Counted from the first letter of the stretch, positions 38,133 through 47,552 are shown. The stretch: 64,000 nt of DNA from FEN-1219 sp963817615 (GCA_963817615.1 CAWFPH010000003.1:1922001-1986000), one strand, 5' to 3'. Notes: a model not told the origin generated them from the letters alone. Made by a program: numbers and translations.

Positions 38133-38357
38133 ATGAATACCATCTTCTTCGACTCGCCGATGGGCGACGACGAGCGCGGGCAGCGGATTTTCGAAGACCG
38201 GATGTGCCTCTCGTCACCGCAGAACAGGGCTCTCGCGTTCTTTGAGCTCGGGAGCGAGGCCGTCTGCAACGCGATCGCACCGCCGGCCCCCACCTGCACT
38301 CGACACGGGCGAAACGTCGCCCGCCCGCATGCCGCCGAGCAGCCCTTTCTGCTATGA
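38133..38357 (+). pseudogene. short remnant of an EPS-locus hypothetical protein
   Basis: The frame begins MNTIFFDSPMGDDERGQRIF, an opening I associate with a larger hypothetical (possibly 2-oxoglutarate-dependent-oxygenase-like) protein seen in sugar clusters. It degenerates after about 45 residues and ends at 38357, overlapping the next start by four bases. It could be a truncated relic or chance. The preceding stretch 37785-38132 between the divergent genes shows nothing recognisable. Confidence 0.3.
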
Positions 38358-39343
38358 CTGCGCCGGATACCGCGACACTCTTGGACTCGACCAACCTTGG
38401 AACGATAGCCGGTCGTAGGGTGCTCGTAACGGGCGCTTCGGGATTCTTGGGCACGCACCTTTGCAAACGACTGGCGACAGCGGGCGCCGAGGTGCAAGCC
38501 GTGTCACGCGGCGCCCACGTTGCGGACTCAACCAACGTGCGGTGGTGGCAAGCGGACACCGCTGATCTCGACTCGGCGAAAAAGCTACTGAACGAGACGC
38601 AGCCGCACACGGTCTTTCACCTTGCCGGCCTAGTCACCGCGCGGCCGGAGATCGATCTCGTACTGCCGTCGGTCCATAGCTTGTTCCTCAGCACCGTGAA
38701 CCTATTGACGGTCGCCGCGGGCTTGAACGGCTGCCGCGTGATCCTGATTGCCTCCCTCAACGAGCCGCCACCCTCGGCCGAGGAGCCCGTTCCCAGCTCC
38801 CCGTATTCCGCGGCCAAGTTCGCCGCGAGCACATACGGTCGGATGTTTCACCGCCTATACGGCACGCCGGTAGTCGCGGTGCGTCTCTTCATGACGTACG
38901 GACCGCATCAGGACGCGCAAAAACTGGTGCCGCACGTCGCGCTATCGCTGCTGCGCGGCGGCAGCCCGAAGCTCTCGAGCGGTCTGTGGCAAGCCGACTG
39001 GATCTACATCGACGATGCGATAGAAGGGATGATCAGCACGGCACTCGCTCCGGATATCGAAGGCTCGACTATCGATATCGGCTCCGGTCGGCTCATCGCA
39101 GTGCGAGATCTCGTAGAATCCATCGCCGAGCTCGTCGGCGGAATCGGCAAACCCGTGTTCGGTGCGTTGCCGGATCGACCCGTTGAGCCGCCGGCCCGCG
39201 TCGCCGACATCGAGTCTACGTACCGCAAGCTCGGTTGGCGGCCGCGAACCGAGCTGCGGGAAGGCTTGGCGGCCACCATCGAATGGTTCCGGCGGACGCT
39301 CGGAGGGACTCGCGAAGCTCCGAGCACGCTCCTCCGGCCCTAG
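38354..39343 (+). CDS. NAD(P)-dependent epimerase/dehydratase (extended SDR)
   Basis: Intact, 329 residues. Rossmann motif RRVLVTGASGFLGTHLCKRL, HLAGLVTARPEIDLV, an active-site region with SPYSAAKFAASTYGRMFHRL (YxxxK), then VRLFMTYGPHQDAQKLVPHV and QADWIYIDDAIEGMISTAL. The catalytic Ser position reads IASLNEPPP, slightly unusual for the SSxxVYG block. Probably a nucleotide-sugar reductase or epimerase serving the adjacent divergent CDP-sugar operon; the exact reaction is unknown. Confidence 0.83.
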   Translation: MTAPDTATLLDSTNLGTIAGRRVLVTGASGFLGTHLCKRLATAGAEVQAVSRGAHVADSTNVRWWQADTADLDSAKKLLNETQPHTVFHLAGLVTARPEIDLVLPSVHSLFLSTVNLLTVAAGLNGCRVILIASLNEPPPSAEEPVPSSPYSAAKFAASTYGRMFHRLYGTPVVAVRLFMTYGPHQDAQKLVPHVALSLLRGGSPKLSSGLWQADWIYIDDAIEGMISTALAPDIEGSTIDIGSGRLIAVRDLVESIAELVGGIGKPVFGALPDRPVEPPARVADIESTYRKLGWRPRTELREGLAATIEWFRRTLGGTREAPSTLLRP

Positions 39344-39405
39344 TGGCGGAAATTCTTAGGTCGTCCGCGGACCGCCAGCGGTGGTTCTCGGCAAAGGAAA
39401 GTCCC

Positions 39406-40647
39406 ATGCAAAAAGCAGTTGTAGCTAGGTTTGGAACAAGCGTCGCTTGCGCGCTGGTCGCATTGCTCGCCGACAGCGGCGCACGTGCTGCATGGGATAC
39501 GGTGCCCACGTTCGGCGTGAGCGTAGAGCCGGATGACAATCCTCGGCTGGAGTCCGATGCGCTAAAGAAGTCGGACGTTCGGACCCTATTGGACGCGGGA
39601 GTGTCAGCCACCGCTTACAACCAGCGCGGGGAAATTCGCCTCCAACCCCGCGTCCAGGCCCAGCAGTACGGCAACGCCTCCAACAGCGATCTCGAAAACA
39701 CCGACGTCTACTTTTCATCGCGCGGCCGTTACACGTGGTTGAAGGCGGAAGGCAATTTCTATCTCGATTCGTCGCGCCAGAGCATTCTGACCGGCGAGCT
39801 CGCAAACGCCGAGCCGCTCGACCCGGACGCGCCTGGTCTTCCGAGCTTGAGTACCGGGCAGCTCGTGTTTCTGAACCAAAACGTGACGAGGACCGTGCTG
39901 CAGCCGACCCTCGACGTGCGCCTCGGCGATGTGACCGATCTCGTCTTCGACACGCAGTATTCCACGGCCTCCTATTCCGGTCCGACCGTCATCACGCGGT
40001 CGAATTTCACGAACAGGAATCTCTCCTTCGGCGTGCAACGCCGGCTCAGCCCGCAGAATCGCGTGCTCGCGCGGCTCTATGCGGCCGACTACCAGGCCGA
40101 CGTGACCGACAACACGACGCGCACGAATGGCCTCGCGGGCACATTCTCGCGGCAGCTGAACCAGACTCTCACGCTCGGACTCGACATCGGAGTGGCACGA
40201 AGCGATTTCAATTTTCTATCCGGCGCAGGCAGGGTCGACAGCTCCGACACGAGCTTCACTGCGCACGTCAGTCTCCGCCAGAGAGCCGCGAGAACGACGT
40301 TGAACTTCGACATCGGCCGTCAAGTCGATCCGAACGGATCGGGCTTCGTCGTAAGCCGCGATTCGGTTCTGTTGTCGCTATCCCGGACGTTCAAGCCACG
40401 TTTGATCGGCAACACCGGCGTGAGGATCGATCGAACGCGTGCGGTCGGGAACGTGCTCACGACCTCCGCCAATCGCGATTACGTCCGCCTGGAGCTCGGC
40501 CTCGAGTGGGCCTGGACCCAACGCCTATCGCTGAACACCGGCTACAGCTTCACGTCGCAGAAGTTCGTCGACACGGCCGATCAGCGGGTCGCGTCGAACT
40601 CTATCTACTTCGGTATCGGCTACTCGGCCCTGTCCCGGCGCCGCTAG
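39406..40647 (+). CDS. outer-membrane beta-barrel protein of the PEP-CTERM-associated type
   Basis: 413 residues from ATG 39406, preceded by AAAGGAAA. A longer frame to 39235 is open but lacks a signal peptide. Signal peptide MQKAVVARFGTSVACALVAL with cleavage near ARA-AW, then alternating-polarity strands to the C-terminus (VLQPTLDVRLGDVTDLVFDT, RNLSFGVQRRLSPQNRVLAR, RLSLNTGYSFTSQKFVDTA). It resembles the TIGR03016-type outer-membrane proteins coded in exosortase-A polysaccharide loci, which are often over 400 residues. The role is probably glycan secretion through the outer membrane; inferred. Confidence 0.75.
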   Translation: MQKAVVARFGTSVACALVALLADSGARAAWDTVPTFGVSVEPDDNPRLESDALKKSDVRTLLDAGVSATAYNQRGEIRLQPRVQAQQYGNASNSDLENTDVYFSSRGRYTWLKAEGNFYLDSSRQSILTGELANAEPLDPDAPGLPSLSTGQLVFLNQNVTRTVLQPTLDVRLGDVTDLVFDTQYSTASYSGPTVITRSNFTNRNLSFGVQRRLSPQNRVLARLYAADYQADVTDNTTRTNGLAGTFSRQLNQTLTLGLDIGVARSDFNFLSGAGRVDSSDTSFTAHVSLRQRAARTTLNFDIGRQVDPNGSGFVVSRDSVLLSLSRTFKPRLIGNTGVRIDRTRAVGNVLTTSANRDYVRLELGLEWAWTQRLSLNTGYSFTSQKFVDTADQRVASNSIYFGIGYSALSRRR

Positions 40648-40654
40648 CGGCGCC
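40637..40654. terminator. 18-bp perfect GC palindrome between convergent genes
   Basis: GGCGCCGCTAGCGGCGCC at 40637-40654 is its own complement and contains the plus-strand stop codon. It lies in the 15-nt gap between two convergent genes, so a hairpin here could stop transcription from both sides. There is no T-run, so an intrinsic terminator is only suggested. Confidence 0.35.
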
Positions 40655-40662
40655 GTTCGCCA

Positions 40663-41076
40663 TCAATCGGGCTCTGTCTCGCCTACGATCAGCAGCTGCG
40701 GCAGATCGCCTCCCGCGGCCGGGGGCGTTTTCCGCAACAGCAACCGCGTATGCGCGACGTTGGCCTTGTCGAACTTGATCGCGACGTCGACCATCACGTC
40801 GGTGTCGCCGGCCGCTTCGATCTTCTCGATCTCGAACTGTGCCCCGCCGTAGGTTTGCTGCAAAAAGGCGGGGTACGTCGGGTTCGACAGAAGCGCGGAC
40901 CGATTGGCGAGCAGCTGTCCGCCCAGCAGTGAGCGGATGGCATCGGTGTTCCCCTGCGAGAGGGAATCGAAGTAGCGGTTCATCACCGCCGTAGTCTCTT
41001 GAGTTTCCACTTGGGCGACGACCGACTGCGAGAGAGCCAGCGTCGCTGCAAGAAATATCGAAACGAGGGTCTTCAT
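40663..41076 (-). CDS. small secreted protein (NTF2/DUF4878-like)
   Basis: Intact, 137 residues. Signal peptide MKTLVSIFLAATLALSQSVV ending AQ, then an alpha+beta sequence QETTAVMNRYFDSLSQGNTD, GGAQFEIEKIEAAGDTDVMV and VAHTRLLLRKTP. The pattern of an N-terminal helix followed by a curved sheet suggests an NTF2/DUF4878-like fold; this is a tentative fold call. It lies 11 nt downstream of the giant SGNH protein on the same strand, so they may be co-expressed in the periplasm. Confidence 0.6.
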   Translation of the reverse strand: MKTLVSIFLAATLALSQSVVAQVETQETTAVMNRYFDSLSQGNTDAIRSLLGGQLLANRSALLSNPTYPAFLQQTYGGAQFEIEKIEAAGDTDVMVDVAIKFDKANVAHTRLLLRKTPPAAGGDLPQLLIVGETEPD

Positions 41077-41087
41077 CTCGGTTCCCG

Positions 41088-44000
41088 TCAGTTGGCCACG
41101 ACGATGGCGATATAGTTCGCGTCCGCACCGCTCGCACCGGCCGCCAGGTTGCCGCCGAGCGTAACCGAACCGGCGTTGTACGTGCGGCTGTAAAGACGCA
41201 TGGAGGTTCCAGCGGGGTTCGTGGTGCCGACGCTGAGCCCGGTGTCCGTGAACGCGCTCATCCAGGTCGGACGGCTGGCCGCACCTGCATCGTATGCAAC
41301 GTAGACGGTAACCGGTCGATCGACGCTGAACGTCAGATAGTTGCTGCTCGTGTTGCCCACATCTGCGTTCGCCGTCATGATCCAGCGCCCGTTGGCAAGC
41401 ACGCTCGGAATGCTCGTCAATCGATACGACCCGTCGACGTAGTAGAAGTCGTCAAGCTCCAACAGGTTCTGCTTGAGATATGGAGCCACCGTCGAACGCG
41501 ACAGATTGTCGAGCACGAACGGCAACGCAGCGGGAGCCGACGGATTGAGCGCGTTGTGCCAGAGCGTCGCCAACACCACGTGGCCCAGACCGTTCGGATG
41601 GAGCGTATCGCTGAACAGACTGAAACGATTGACGGTCGAGCTCAGGAAATAGCTGAACAGATCGGGGCCGACCTGGCGCCCGGTGAGCTCGTAGCGAATC
41701 ACGTCGTTGTACGGTTGAATGTAGCTCACGTTCCGCCAGGAGTTGAGCGGATCCGTGAAGATCGTCGAACCGGAGCCGAACGCCGGCGGCACGAGCGCTA
41801 CATATACCGTCTTGCCGGCGCTCGTCAGCGAGTTGATCACCGTTTGGACGTTGCCTTTGTACGTGCCGTTGCACGCCGTACCGGAGCAGCCGCTGCCGCT
41901 CGGGATCCCGCGGTTCGAATCGTTCGTGCCGATCAAGAGCAACACCTTCTGACTCGCCGGATGGCGCGCCTTGATGGAGTTGAGGCGGCTGAACGCGGTC
42001 TGGGAGGAATCGTCGCCGCCGATGCCCTCGTTGAAGACCATGACCTGCTTGCCCAGGGAATTCTCGAGCAGATTGGTGAGCGGCGCCTCCATCCCCTCGT
42101 CGGCGACGATGCGGCCGTTCAGCGACTGGTCGTCGGTCCCGAAATTGTCGCCGATGCCGTTCGTGATGCTGTCCCCGACCGCCACGAAGTATTCGCCAGT
42201 CGTGCCGACAGCGGTGTTGGTATCGCGCGCGATCTCGACGTTGGAAGAGTTGCGCAGGCTCGCTACGACCGTATGGTTGCCCGGCGTAACCGACGAGTAC
42301 GTCGCCGTGTAGGGCTCGGTCGTGTCGGTTATCGAATTCGTGCCGTCCAGAGTGAAGACGACTTTGCCGCCGGTGGGCACTTGCGTGGCAATGGCCGAGA
42401 CGGAAAGCAAGTTGGTCACTTGCGTGGAGTACGACGTCGGCGTCGAGAGCGTGATGGACGGAGACGACCCAACCGCCTGAATCAACACGTTGTCGAAGGT
42501 CGACCGATCCTGACAATACAACGCCACCGTGCCCGTGCTTAGAGCGGAGTCCTGCACCGCGAACAACGGCACGCCGTTACGCAGCACCTGGATCTTGTTG
42601 CCCTGAACATCGATCGTGATGTGCTCCGTTTGCCCGACGACGTAGCCCCTGCCGTCGACCGCCAACGGCGTGAACACGCCGGCGACCTTCTTCTCCAGGC
42701 GGCTGAATCCGTAGCGGGCGTTCATCGTGAACCGGTAGTAGTTGTTCGGATCCACGTAGCGGAACATGACCCCCAGATCGTCGGAGAGGTCGTCCGGCCC
42801 ATCGCTCGAGAGGAACGTCGCATCGACGCTGAAGCGGTAGTCCGTGAGCGTCGAGCCGGCACTGAGGTACGCAAACGTACCGAGATGGTAAGTCTGATCG
42901 AACGTTTGCAAGCTCTCCACGCGGTTGTTCTCGAGGAACTGCCCTGCAGAAACCAGCCAAGACGGCGAAAGGTTCGATTCGTTGACGACCGCCCACCCCA
43001 CCGAGTTGCCATCGTCGAAGTTGTCAGTGAACGGCAGTGTGAGGACTGCCGCGTTCCCCGCCAGAGCCACCGCCTGCAAGCCGATGTTGCCGCCGTAGTC
43101 GGTCACGATGGTATGCCGGATCGTCAGCGTCTGATTCGCCGATGCGGCCGAGTAGGTCAACGTGATGACGCGGGCATAGACGTTCCCTGACGAATCGCCG
43201 ATCGTCGTGGTGTACGAGCTCGCGCTCCCGTCGCTCAACGTCGCCTGCACTTGGCTCTGCGACATCCAGCCACCGAGGTAAATCTTCACGGTCCGCGGCG
43301 TCGTATCGGCAGGCACGGTCAACTGGTAACCATGGCCGACGCCCGTGAAGTAGACCAGCGACTGAGTACCGGCACTGCTCACGGTCGGAGTGCCGTCGGA
43401 CCAGCTGTGGACGGTCCACGCCGTGTCGCCTTGGTAGCCGTTCGCACTGGTGCCGATCGCAGTAAAGTTGCTGATCTGCTGCGCCACACCGGCTTTGTGA
43501 TTGAACGTTCCGGCAGTGGGACCCCAATGGGCCCAATCGGCCGTTCCGACGGCGGTCAGGTTGACGGACGCCGGCGCTGTCGTGACGGAACCGCTCAAGG
43601 TCGCGCCGGACGAAGAGGACAGCACGGTGATCGAAACGCTCTGGGCGTCCGTCGCATTCGCGGCGTCGCGCGCCGTAAACGTCACCGAGTACGGACTTCC
43701 GGCCGCCGCACCTGCTGGCGGCGTCCAGGTGAACGTGCCGCTACCGCCGCTCGCGGTGAAGCCGGCGCCGGCCGGAAGCGACGATGCCGTGATTTGCAGC
43801 GTGTCACCGACATCCGGGTCGGACGCCGTCACGCCGAAATTCAGTGTTTGACCCTCCGTCACCGACTGATTGCCCGGCGTCGTCAGAACAGGCGGATCGT
43901 TGACGGGATTCACCGTGAGCGTGACGGTCGCAGGCGTGGAGGCAGCGACCCCGTCGTTGGTCTTGAAGGAGAAGCTATCCGGGCCGTTGTAGTTCGCGGC

Positions 44001-45410
44001 TGGCGTGTACGTGACATGCGCGGTGCAGTTGCTCGGCGTTCCCGTGCACGAAATCGAGTTGATCGCGCCGAGCGCGCCGTGGGACGGTGCAGTGACGATC
44101 GCGAACGTCAGCGCATTGCCGTCGGCATCCGAACCCGCCAGCGTGAGCGGCAGCGCAACGTCTTCGTTCGTGCTCGACGACTGCGCGGCCGCCGTCGGAG
44201 GAGTATTGCCGGCTACCGATCCGGCCTGCAACGTCGCGGCTTGTAAACCGATGTTGCCGCCGTAGTCGGTCACGATCGTGTGCCGAATCGTGAGGGTGCG
44301 TCCGGCGGAGGCGGCGGCGTAGGTGAGAGTGATGACCCGTATGTACGCGTTCCCCGACGAGTCGCCGATTGTCGTCGTGAACGGGGTGGCGCTGCCGTCG
44401 CTCAGCGTTGCCTGCACTTGGCCTTGCGTCATCCAGCCGCCGACGTAGATTCGAACCGTCCGCTGTGTGGTATCGGCTGGGAGCGTCAGCTGGTAGCCGT
44501 GACCGAGACCCGTGAAATAGATCAGTGACTGAGTACCGCCGTTGCCGGCGGTCGGCGTGCCGTCCGTCCAGCTGTGGAACGTCCACACCGAATCCCCTTG
44601 ATAACCGATCGCGCTGGCGCCGATCGCCGTGATGTTGCTGATCTGCTGGGCGACGCTCGCTTTGCGGTCGAAGCTGCTCGACGTCGGTCCCCAATGTGCC
44701 CAATCGGCTGTGCCTTCCGCCGTCAGATTCACCGAGGACGGCGAAGTGCCGACCGCACCGGAGAGCGTGCCGGAACCCGACGAAGAGCCCCCTTGGAGAG
44801 TCACGGCTTGCAAGCCGATGTTACCGCCGTAGTCGTTGACGATCGTTTGCTTAATCGTCAGCGTTTGACCGGTAGCCGCGGCGGCGTAGGTCAGCGTGAC
44901 CATGTTCGCATAGGCGTTGCCCGACGAATTCCCGATCGTCGCGGTGAATGCCGTTGCGCTACCGTCGCTCAGCGTCGCTTGCACCAGGCTCTGAGTCATC
45001 CATCCGCCGAGATAGATGCGCACGGTCCGCTGCGTCGTGTCGGCAGGGACGGTCAGCTGATAACCGTGGCCGACTCCCGTGAAGTAAACGAGCGCCTGAG
45101 TGCCCCCGTTGCTCGCCGTCGGCGTACCGTCCGACCAGCTGTGAAACGTCCAGACAGAATCGCCCTGATACCCGATCGCGCTCGCGCCGATCGTCGTGAT
45201 GTTGCTGATCTGCTGTGAAACGCCGGACTTGCGGTCGAAACTGCTCGCGGTCGGCCCCCAATGGGCCCAGTCCGCCGTTCCCTCGGCGGTCAGGTTCACC
45301 GAAGTAGGCGCGGTCGCGACCGTGCCGGTGAGCTGCGCGCCCGAGGCGACACCCACGTAAAGGAACAGCAGAGGGACCAACGACCGTAGAATCTTGCCAG
45401 CAAGCTTCAT
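41088..45410 (-). CDS. giant secreted SGNH/GDSL hydrolase with three tandem surface modules
   Basis: 1440 residues from ATG 45410 (MKLAGKILRSLVPLLFLYVG, signal peptide); a further upstream ATG at 45458 gives an unlikely N-terminus. Layout: module A copies at about 25-205, 210-395 and 600-785, each with TADWAHWGP, VYFTGVGHGYQL-type, TVRIYLGGW and TDYGGNIGLQA blocks; a cadherin-like and an Ig-like domain between copies 2 and 3; a LamG-like domain at about 790-990 (DDLGVMFRYVDPNNYYRFTM); an Ig domain; SGNH hydrolase at about 1070-1290 with GDSIT (Ser near 1078), GTND (1160) and DTLHPNG (Asp/His near 1267); and a C-terminal sandwich. No sorting signal. Probably deacylates or binds extracellular glycan. 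Confidence 0.85.
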   Translation of the reverse strand: MKLAGKILRSLVPLLFLYVGVASGAQLTGTVATAPTSVNLTAEGTADWAHWGPTASSFDRKSGVSQQISNITTIGASAIGYQGDSVWTFHSWSDGTPTASNGGTQALVYFTGVGHGYQLTVPADTTQRTVRIYLGGWMTQSLVQATLSDGSATAFTATIGNSSGNAYANMVTLTYAAAATGQTLTIKQTIVNDYGGNIGLQAVTLQGGSSSGSGTLSGAVGTSPSSVNLTAEGTADWAHWGPTSSSFDRKASVAQQISNITAIGASAIGYQGDSVWTFHSWTDGTPTAGNGGTQSLIYFTGLGHGYQLTLPADTTQRTVRIYVGGWMTQGQVQATLSDGSATPFTTTIGDSSGNAYIRVITLTYAAASAGRTLTIRHTIVTDYGGNIGLQAATLQAGSVAGNTPPTAAAQSSSTNEDVALPLTLAGSDADGNALTFAIVTAPSHGALGAINSISCTGTPSNCTAHVTYTPAANYNGPDSFSFKTNDGVAASTPATVTLTVNPVNDPPVLTTPGNQSVTEGQTLNFGVTASDPDVGDTLQITASSLPAGAGFTASGGSGTFTWTPPAGAAAGSPYSVTFTARDAANATDAQSVSITVLSSSSGATLSGSVTTAPASVNLTAVGTADWAHWGPTAGTFNHKAGVAQQISNFTAIGTSANGYQGDTAWTVHSWSDGTPTVSSAGTQSLVYFTGVGHGYQLTVPADTTPRTVKIYLGGWMSQSQVQATLSDGSASSYTTTIGDSSGNVYARVITLTYSAASANQTLTIRHTIVTDYGGNIGLQAVALAGNAAVLTLPFTDNFDDGNSVGWAVVNESNLSPSWLVSAGQFLENNRVESLQTFDQTYHLGTFAYLSAGSTLTDYRFSVDATFLSSDGPDDLSDDLGVMFRYVDPNNYYRFTMNARYGFSRLEKKVAGVFTPLAVDGRGYVVGQTEHITIDVQGNKIQVLRNGVPLFAVQDSALSTGTVALYCQDRSTFDNVLIQAVGSSPSITLSTPTSYSTQVTNLLSVSAIATQVPTGGKVVFTLDGTNSITDTTEPYTATYSSVTPGNHTVVASLRNSSNVEIARDTNTAVGTTGEYFVAVGDSITNGIGDNFGTDDQSLNGRIVADEGMEAPLTNLLENSLGKQVMVFNEGIGGDDSSQTAFSRLNSIKARHPASQKVLLLIGTNDSNRGIPSGSGCSGTACNGTYKGNVQTVINSLTSAGKTVYVALVPPAFGSGSTIFTDPLNSWRNVSYIQPYNDVIRYELTGRQVGPDLFSYFLSSTVNRFSLFSDTLHPNGLGHVVLATLWHNALNPSAPAALPFVLDNLSRSTVAPYLKQNLLELDDFYYVDGSYRLTSIPSVLANGRWIMTANADVGNTSSNYLTFSVDRPVTVYVAYDAGAASRPTWMSAFTDTGLSVGTTNPAGTSMRLYSRTYNAGSVTLGGNLAAGASGADANYIAIVVAN

Positions 45411-45755
45411 GGCGGGGTTCGACTCACTCCTTGACCGCGTATTCGCCGGGAGGCGCACCTACAAACCTGCAGCATCCGCCGCAGAGCTCAAAGAACCTTG
45501 AGCCTGCAGTCTGACACATGCAAAACGATTCCTTAACAGCCGCCTCGGAGGCGCGTAAGAAATACCGACACTCCCGATGCCGCGACAGCGACTGTAGCGA
45601 CCGTTTAGCGAACTTTGTGGTGCGAATGCATCGACTGGCACCGTGGCGCCAATCGACGCTCGAGCGCACTTTTGAGAAGCCGTCCTGTGGCGCAAACGCC
45701 GGTAGTCCTTACAATTGATCTAATTTTTTTTCATTTGATCGGAGCGGATTGGCCA
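45411..45755. other. intergenic region between divergent genes
   Basis: About 345 nt between the SGNH protein gene and the following methyltransferase. No gene is recognised. A T-rich stretch (TAATTTTTTTTCATTTGATC, 45721-45740) lies just upstream of the plus-strand gene and may belong to its promoter. Confidence 0.35.
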
Positions 45756-46505
45756 ATGGAGATGAAGTTGCCGAAAGCCCTACGTCGCGCGGTGCACCGA
45801 GGGTCGCGATACGAGTGCCCATTCTGCGCCTCGATCGTGAACGCGATGAAGCCGTTCGGCTTCGAGTTTCCGGTGCTTGCAGAGAAACGGGTCGTCGGGG
45901 GCGGTCTGCGCGACAATTGCCTGTGTCCTGTCTGCGGTTCTGTCGACCGCGAGCGGCTGCTGCTTCTCTACCTGCGCGAACGCACCTCGCTGTTCACTCG
46001 GCCGACCAAGTTGCTGCACTTCGCGCCCGAACCGCAGCTGCGTACCGAGATAGCGAAGCATCGGAACGTGAACTACACGACGGCCGATCTGAACCGCGAC
46101 GACGTCACCGCTCGGATCGACATCACCGACATTCGTTTCCCCGACGCCTCCTTCGACGCGATCATTTGCAATCACGTGCTCGAGCACATCCCCGACGATC
46201 GCAAGGCGATGAAGGAGCTCCGCCGCGTGCTCAAGCCCGGCGGCTGGGGCATTCTGCAGGTGCCGATTTCCTACGTGCTCGCCGCCACCCACGAAGATCC
46301 GTCGATCGTCACCACCGAAGCGCGCGAGCAAGCCTTCGGCCAGTACGACCACGTGAGAATCTACGCAAAGGACTACGTCGACCGGCTCGTCGGCGCCGGA
46401 TTCAAAGTCGAGCAGTTCGACTGGACGAAGCAAGGCGACGCCTTCGGCGGCTCGTCGAATCGGTTTGCGCTGATCCCCGAAGAGCGTGTCTTTGCGGTAG
46501 CCTGA
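45756..46505 (+). CDS. SAM-dependent methyltransferase with N-terminal zinc ribbon
   Basis: 249 residues from ATG 45756, preceded by a GGAGCGGA box; a longer open frame upstream is not family-like. The N-terminal part has two CxxC knuckles (CPFC, CPVCG) framing residues 19-55. The SAM domain has LLHFAPEPQLRTEIAKHRNV, TTADLNRDDVTARIDITDIR, FDAIICNHVLEHIPDDRKAM and LKPGGWGILQVPISYVLAAT. This architecture is common in methyltransferases of glycan clusters. Substrate unknown. Convergent with the GT2 gene 32 nt away. Confidence 0.85.
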   Translation: MEMKLPKALRRAVHRGSRYECPFCASIVNAMKPFGFEFPVLAEKRVVGGGLRDNCLCPVCGSVDRERLLLLYLRERTSLFTRPTKLLHFAPEPQLRTEIAKHRNVNYTTADLNRDDVTARIDITDIRFPDASFDAIICNHVLEHIPDDRKAMKELRRVLKPGGWGILQVPISYVLAATHEDPSIVTTEAREQAFGQYDHVRIYAKDYVDRLVGAGFKVEQFDWTKQGDAFGGSSNRFALIPEERVFAVA

Positions 46506-46537
46506 TCTTGCACCGACGGCGGCGCCGGCGACGCAGA

Positions 46538-47515
46538 TCAGACGGCCTGCGAGCGCCCGCGAAAATGACGGACGACTTCCGGGACGTCTAGCAGCCAAAA
46601 CAGCGCTGCAGCAGCAACGCGCCCGTAGCTGATTCGTAGACCGATCTTCGCCAAGGAGTCCCGCTGATATTTCCAGAAATCGCGGCCCTTCCGCTGGAAG
46701 ACGGATTTGCCGAGAAAGCGGTAGTGAACGGCTATTCGCAGACGCATCATTCGCTCGAACTCGTCCCGCGAGAAGTGCCTCCGGCCGTATTGCTGGAAAA
46801 TCCAGAGATCCTCGGACGGGTAGGTGTTGTAGCGGCGGTTACGCGACGTGTACGACTCGTTGTGGCGGCGGGTAAACGTCAACACCTTGAACACGAAACC
46901 GAGATCGCTCTCCTCGAGCAATCGCAAGCACGACTCGTAGTCCGCGTGTATGAAGCTCGAATCGTAGAACGGTCGATGCTTCCGCACCAAATCCGCACGC
47001 AGAAGGATGTTTGACGGCGAGCCGAACACCGCCACCTCGTGAAGCAGGCTCTGGCGGCAGATTTGTGCCCCGGGAGTAACAGTCTTGCCGCTCGGGATGC
47101 CCCCGAGGCTCGGATAGAGTTCCTCGAGACGATACGCGCTGACTATTCCGACGGAAGGATGCCCCATCGCAACCGCGACCATCTCGTCGAGGCAGCTCGG
47201 GTACATCCAGTCGTCGGCGTGGAGCATCTTGAAATAGGCCGCCTCCGGCTCGAGATAGCTCAGCGCCCGATTCCAGTTGTCCATCTGCCCGAGGTGCTCG
47301 GCGTGCGTGCGCACACGGATGCGCGGATCCTTCTCGGCGTAGCGGCTCGCGATCGACACAGTATCGTCGGTGCTCCGATTGTCGGAGATCGTGAACGTCC
47401 AGTTGTCGTACGTCTGCCGAAGAACGCTCTCTATGCACTCGGCGATATACGGACCTCCGTTGTAAACCGGCGTGATGATGTCCACGAGGGGCCGCTCGTT
47501 CGGTGTGTGGCTCAT
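46538..47515 (-). CDS. GT2-family glycosyltransferase
   Basis: Intact, 325 residues. GT-A signature PLVDIITPVYNGGPYIAECI ESVLRQTY, WTFTISDNRSTDDTVSIASR, the DxD region AAYFKMLHADDWMYPSCLDE, and later LLRADLVRKHRPFYDSSFIH. It transfers a sugar with inversion from a nucleotide donor. It starts about 37 nt after the acyltransferase stop, so the two genes probably share a transcript and act on the same glycan. Confidence 0.88.
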   Translation of the reverse strand: MSHTPNERPLVDIITPVYNGGPYIAECIESVLRQTYDNWTFTISDNRSTDDTVSIASRYAEKDPRIRVRTHAEHLGQMDNWNRALSYLEPEAAYFKMLHADDWMYPSCLDEMVAVAMGHPSVGIVSAYRLEELYPSLGGIPSGKTVTPGAQICRQSLLHEVAVFGSPSNILLRADLVRKHRPFYDSSFIHADYESCLRLLEESDLGFVFKVLTFTRRHNESYTSRNRRYNTYPSEDLWIFQQYGRRHFSRDEFERMMRLRIAVHYRFLGKSVFQRKGRDFWKYQRDSLAKIGLRISYGRVAAAALFWLLDVPEVVRHFRGRSQAV

Positions 47516-47552
47516 CGGTCCGGATCCGGAGACGGCTGCGGCATCGCTCGCT

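Noticed and set aside
39235..39405. extended start of the barrel protein
   Set aside because: The extension overlaps the SDR end and hides the signal peptide; ATG 39406 has a ribosome-binding site and a good signal sequence.
41556..44246. large plus-strand frames across the SGNH gene
   Set aside because: Antisense shadows of a repetitive GC-rich gene; no domain features.
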